Below the pieces are notes generated by a model that was given only the letters and a program-made list of their open reading frames with translations, was not told where the DNA came from and did not search any database. Source: Planifilum fulgidum (GTDB lineage: Bacteria > Bacillota > Bacilli > Thermoactinomycetales > DSM-44946). From it: a DNA stretch of 55,567 nt. The DNA is taken from contig NZ_FOOK01000001.1 of NCBI RefSeq assembly GCF_900113175.1, positions 1 to 55,567 on the forward strand. Reading direction: 5' to 3'. A program made the position numbers and the translations under genes. Shown piece after piece: positions 52,662 to 55,567 of the stretch (positions are counted from its first letter, which is position 1; the number at the start of each line of letters is the position of its first letter).

Positions 52662-53901
52662 GAAAGAATATTTTGAATTAAGCGCTGTAGGTATATGCAT
52701 TCTCTTATTTTAATACATCGCGAAGAGATTTGTGCTGGCCGTTGGGGTAATGTGGACTTCAAATCCTGTTCTCTCCATTATGACTGGACGGATGGAAACC
52801 GACGGCGATCCATGGCTGTTTGCTCAGCAGCTTGAAAACCGCTTTGGCAGCGGAATGTCGGGCATAACTCGTTTTTGCAGCCCGGCTGGCACATCGATGA
52901 TCGCTTTTCCCGGGAGCATGGTCAATTAATTAGAAACGGTTTGTGCCCGTCCGTTCCCATGCCTTCGCCACCCACGCCACATTATCTTCAGCAAAGATAG
53001 TATGAACCCTTTGGCCACTCATCCATTACCAATTCCGATGGATTTCCTCTCATGATGAGATACCAAGTGACTTGAGGTTTGCGATTCATTTGCAATTGGT
53101 CATTTCCCGGCCCTCGGTCTCGTCATCTGAATGCGGAAAAACCTGGACATGACGAAGCGGTAAAACCACGGAAAAGGACGGTTTTCGTGTTTTTTTATCG
53201 GCTACATTTTTGCCAAACCTTGCTTTTCCGAAACGCAAAGGGCGCTTCCGATAAACGCCTTCCCATCCCTCCCTCTTCCCCTTGTCGTTTGTGTAATTTT
53301 TGCTCATAAAAGCGGATTATCTTTATGCAAATCGTATTATGCGATCCATTCGTCGTCATTTCTATTAAAAATCAACCTATTGAATAACCGGTTTTTAGGA
53401 TATATACTCAAATAAAAACATGCAATATCGCCACTGGAAACACGGATCCCGCCTATAAACTCTATCGGCTAAAAGCCCCTTCCCGAATCCGCCGTGAGCA
53501 GATCCAGCCGGTTTTAAAAAAACCGGACCCGCCGACGACCAGGCGGGCGAAGCAGATGGAAAACGATGACAAACTCCCGTCGGAAAAGGCGTTGGCAAAC
53601 CCGGGAGCGTAGCAAATGACGATACAAGGCCCCCCATCCAAGCCTGCTCCTTCCTCCACTTCGCCGCCGTTTGTCCTGTCGCCCGGTTCCTATCTCCTCC
53701 CGGAAAGAACCACAACAACTCCGTTTGTGCAACAGGCTTTTTCCTCCGGAATCCGCCGCAGCCGCGGATACGGCAGGAGCCAGCCAATTGGGTTTCGGTG
53801 CGTCGGCCGATAAAAGCCATGGTTATCCGCATCTGTCCCATTTTTAGATGAAACCTGGGAGCGGACAACGGAAGATCATGAGGAAAACCCTGGTGAGGAA
53901 T
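52662..53901. other. Long gene-free stretch
   Basis: About 1.24 kb downstream of the divergent promoter-like site. A 65-codon frame (52732-52929) lacks a ribosome site and a recognised domain. The rest shows only short overlapping frames. It may be the decayed target of the XRE-UTRA regulator. Confidence 0.35.
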
Positions 53902-54660
53902 ATGAAAGACCTTCGCAATGGACAAGACCCCTTGTTGGAAGCATGGGAGGGCGCAAGCCCTATCGGCCTTCCCGATCTTCCCGAGGTCTTTTTCGAGGAG
54001 ATGCGCAGGCACTTCCGCCTCGACGGAAGCGGGCGGCTGCTGGTGCTGTGGTGCGGTGCAGGGGTTTTTCTTCCCCTCGCAGAATCCTTCGAATCGATCC
54101 TGATTGCCGACCCGGAACCGGATCGGTTGGCAGAAGCAAGGCGGGACGCAACGCGGATGGGGATCCGCAACGTCATCCCCCTGGAGGGAGGGGCGGAACT
54201 CCTGCATCCCCGGATGGGGCGGTTTCGCTTGGTGATCGTGCAGGATGCCTTTCTCCGCAGGGACCGGATGCGGCGGCTATCCTTTCTGGCAAAGATGACG
54301 GAACCGGAAGGCGGCGCCGTCATCGCCGAGGTCCACCGGTGCAGCCCCCTCACCGATTGGCAAAAGGTCGCCTTGGAGGTGCTTCGGCAGCTGGAAGAAA
54401 GGCTTCCCGTGGAAAAAACCATTCCTTGCCGTCCCGTGGAGCCGCTCGGACATTCTCCCTTCCGGCAGGTGAACCTGTTCATTCATCGCTGGACCCAGAG
54501 ACGGACCATCGACCAGACGGTGAAAGGAATCCTCGCGGCATCGTGCCCCTTCTCCAAGAAACGATCCGCAGAGGAAGCGTTGAGGCACGCCCTTCGAAAA
54601 GCCTATTCATCCAATATCCTGGAGGAGCGCCTCCGCCTCACCGCCGTCTTTGCCAAATAG
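53902..54660 (+). CDS. Class I SAM-dependent methyltransferase-like protein (252 aa)
   Basis: The Rossmann-like motif I is LLVLWCGAGVFLPLA (about residues 45-59), followed by an acidic residue after strand 2 in SILIADPEPDRLAEARRDA and a motif IV-like FRLVIVQDAFLRRDRM, then TEPEGGAVIAEVHR. This matches a methyltransferase-type 11 core, although motif I has Trp where Asp or Glu is usual. The C-terminal third is helical and basic (KRSAEEALRHALRKAY). The start at 53902 has GTGAGGA nearby; earlier ATGs at 53848 and 53878 are possible. The target is unknown. Confidence 0.65.
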   Translation: MKDLRNGQDPLLEAWEGASPIGLPDLPEVFFEEMRRHFRLDGSGRLLVLWCGAGVFLPLAESFESILIADPEPDRLAEARRDATRMGIRNVIPLEGGAELLHPRMGRFRLVIVQDAFLRRDRMRRLSFLAKMTEPEGGAVIAEVHRCSPLTDWQKVALEVLRQLEERLPVEKTIPCRPVEPLGHSPFRQVNLFIHRWTQRRTIDQTVKGILAASCPFSKKRSAEEALRHALRKAYSSNILEERLRLTAVFAK

Positions 54661-55567
54661 CACTACAGAAAAAGCCGATGTAAGGGAAGCGGACCTCATG
54701 AGACGGTTGTTTCATCCTCGCGGACCAAACAAAATGGCGGCCGCCGGTTTGCAGATCGGGCATGAAGGCCTGGATTACTTTAGAAACCACGGCCGGCATT
54801 TCCCCATCATCGTCCGAAGGCCGGCTGCCGCGCCCAAATCGCAGCCGCCCTCCACAGGGGCCGGTCACGACCGCTCCATCTCCCCCGGTCCGGCTGGGAA
54901 ACCTGTCGAAATCTGTGAATCTGCCGGAGCAGGATGAAAACAAAAAGGCTTGATCGGCGGTCAGGTGGCGATGGGAACTGATATAGCAGAAAAGCGATGT
55001 CAATCCATTAAAATGCTCGAAAAACTGATTATAAAGCATCCGGAAATCAATTGGATCCTTTTTCCCGGGTTTCGATGAGAACCCCATGCGCGGTGCAGAT
55101 TCAGACTTAGGGTCCAACCCGATGGAAAATTGTAAAGTAGTTCACCATGTCGTTGACCTGCATCAGCGCGAGCCCCCTCGGATCAACGACACTTTCATTT
55201 TCTTCTTTCAGTAGATTGATGGGAATACAACAAACTTCTCAATTGACGAAATTGTTTCCGAAGGTTATAGTTGTAAATGGCACCCGCTGAATTGTCGGGT
55301 CTTATCCAGGGGATCATCCGATCTTGTGGTCCCCTGCGAGATTGGTTGCAACAGTGACGCCTTTATAATGGGATTGTCTGGTTTCCCGCATGGGTTGATT
55401 TTGCGAACACCGGGAGCTTCGGCAAAAACCCGGGGGTTGTTCGCAAACGTGAAAACCCGCATAAAATAAGGGAAAACGGCGTTTTGCAACTTCCAAAGCG
55501 CGCACCCAATCGCCTAAAAATTGGTTAAATGAAGGAGGTGTTCGCAAAACGGCGCACGAGGCCAAGC
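54661..55567. other. Gene-free right end with inverted repeats
   Basis: About 900 nt with no convincing gene. It contains a 13-bp inverted repeat (55399-55411 with 55537-55549, core TTTTGCGAACACC) and a third related TTCGCAAA near 55440. An ATG at 55529 opens a frame (MKEVFAKRRTRPS) that runs off the window edge; its coding status cannot be judged. Confidence 0.4.

Noticed and set aside
52732-52929. 65-codon frame downstream of the divergent promoter
   Set aside because: A vague resemblance to part of a ceramidase-type hydrolase was considered, but it is too short and unsupported by any motif or ribosome site.

Overview
The window looks like chromosomal DNA of an endospore-forming member of the Bacillota. 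The supporting evidence is a complete sigK (pro-sigma-K), a comER/comEA pair, and the yqeG-yqeH-aroE-nadD-yqeK-rsfS cluster that is syntenic across Bacillales. Fairly high GC, many GTG/TTG starts and strong AGGAGG-type ribosome sites fit a thermophilic high-GC Bacillales such as Thermoactinomycetaceae. That assignment is inference. No rRNA or tRNA gene was seen.

Layout. (1) 0.5-4 kb: a small unknown gene, then a minus-strand acyl-CoA unit (CaiB/BaiF CoA-transferase, acyl-CoA dehydrogenase) and a DUF3870 gene. (2) 4-9.8 kb: a minus-strand catabolic operon of XRE-cupin regulator, hydantoinase/oxoprolinase A and B subunits and an NCS1 permease. (3) 10-23.2 kb: conserved core with a Gln-rich protein, gltX, comEA, comER (divergent), fni, rsuA-type pseudouridine synthase, leuS with a T-box leader, and the rsfS-yqeK-nadD-aroE-yqeH-yqeG operon. 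(4) 23.5-24.7 kb: an alkylation-repair pair whose ogt is frameshifted in a G7 tract, followed by adaA.

From about 25 kb the window becomes accessory and gene-poor, with visibly lower GC in places. A decayed copy of the 3' half of sigK lies at 25.25-25.58 kb. It is followed by an MFS transporter, an ABC exporter with its own two-component system, a Gfo/Idh/MocA oxidoreductase, a thermonuclease-like lipoprotein and an unknown protein. The intact sigK is at 37.6-38.3 kb. Directly behind it, convergent, is a complete type III-B CRISPR-Cas (Cmr) effector operon, cmr1-cmr2-cmr3-cmr4-cmr5-cmr6 plus a CARF-HEPN ribonuclease (Csx1/Csx2, TM1812 family), at 38.5-46.0 kb. A third, very short copy of the sigK 3' end lies just beyond it at 46.43-46.47 kb. 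The Cmr module therefore sits between two 28-bp perfect direct repeats that are the last codons of sigK. The right end holds a secreted GH3 glycosidase, a PH-like protein, a DUF4253 protein, an unusual XRE-UTRA regulator, a methyltransferase-like protein and long stretches with no recognisable gene.

How the parts work together. The Cmr genes should form the crRNA-guided RNA-targeting complex. Its Cas10 has an intact GGDD cyclase motif but no N-terminal HD nuclease domain, so defence should run through cyclic oligoadenylate and the CARF-HEPN ribonuclease. No cas1, cas2, cas6 or CRISPR array is visible, so crRNAs must come from elsewhere in the genome. The most interesting feature is the link between sigK fragments and the Cmr module: sigK seems to have acted as an insertion or recombination site more than once, and one fragment begins at almost the same codon where the classical skin element interrupts sigK.
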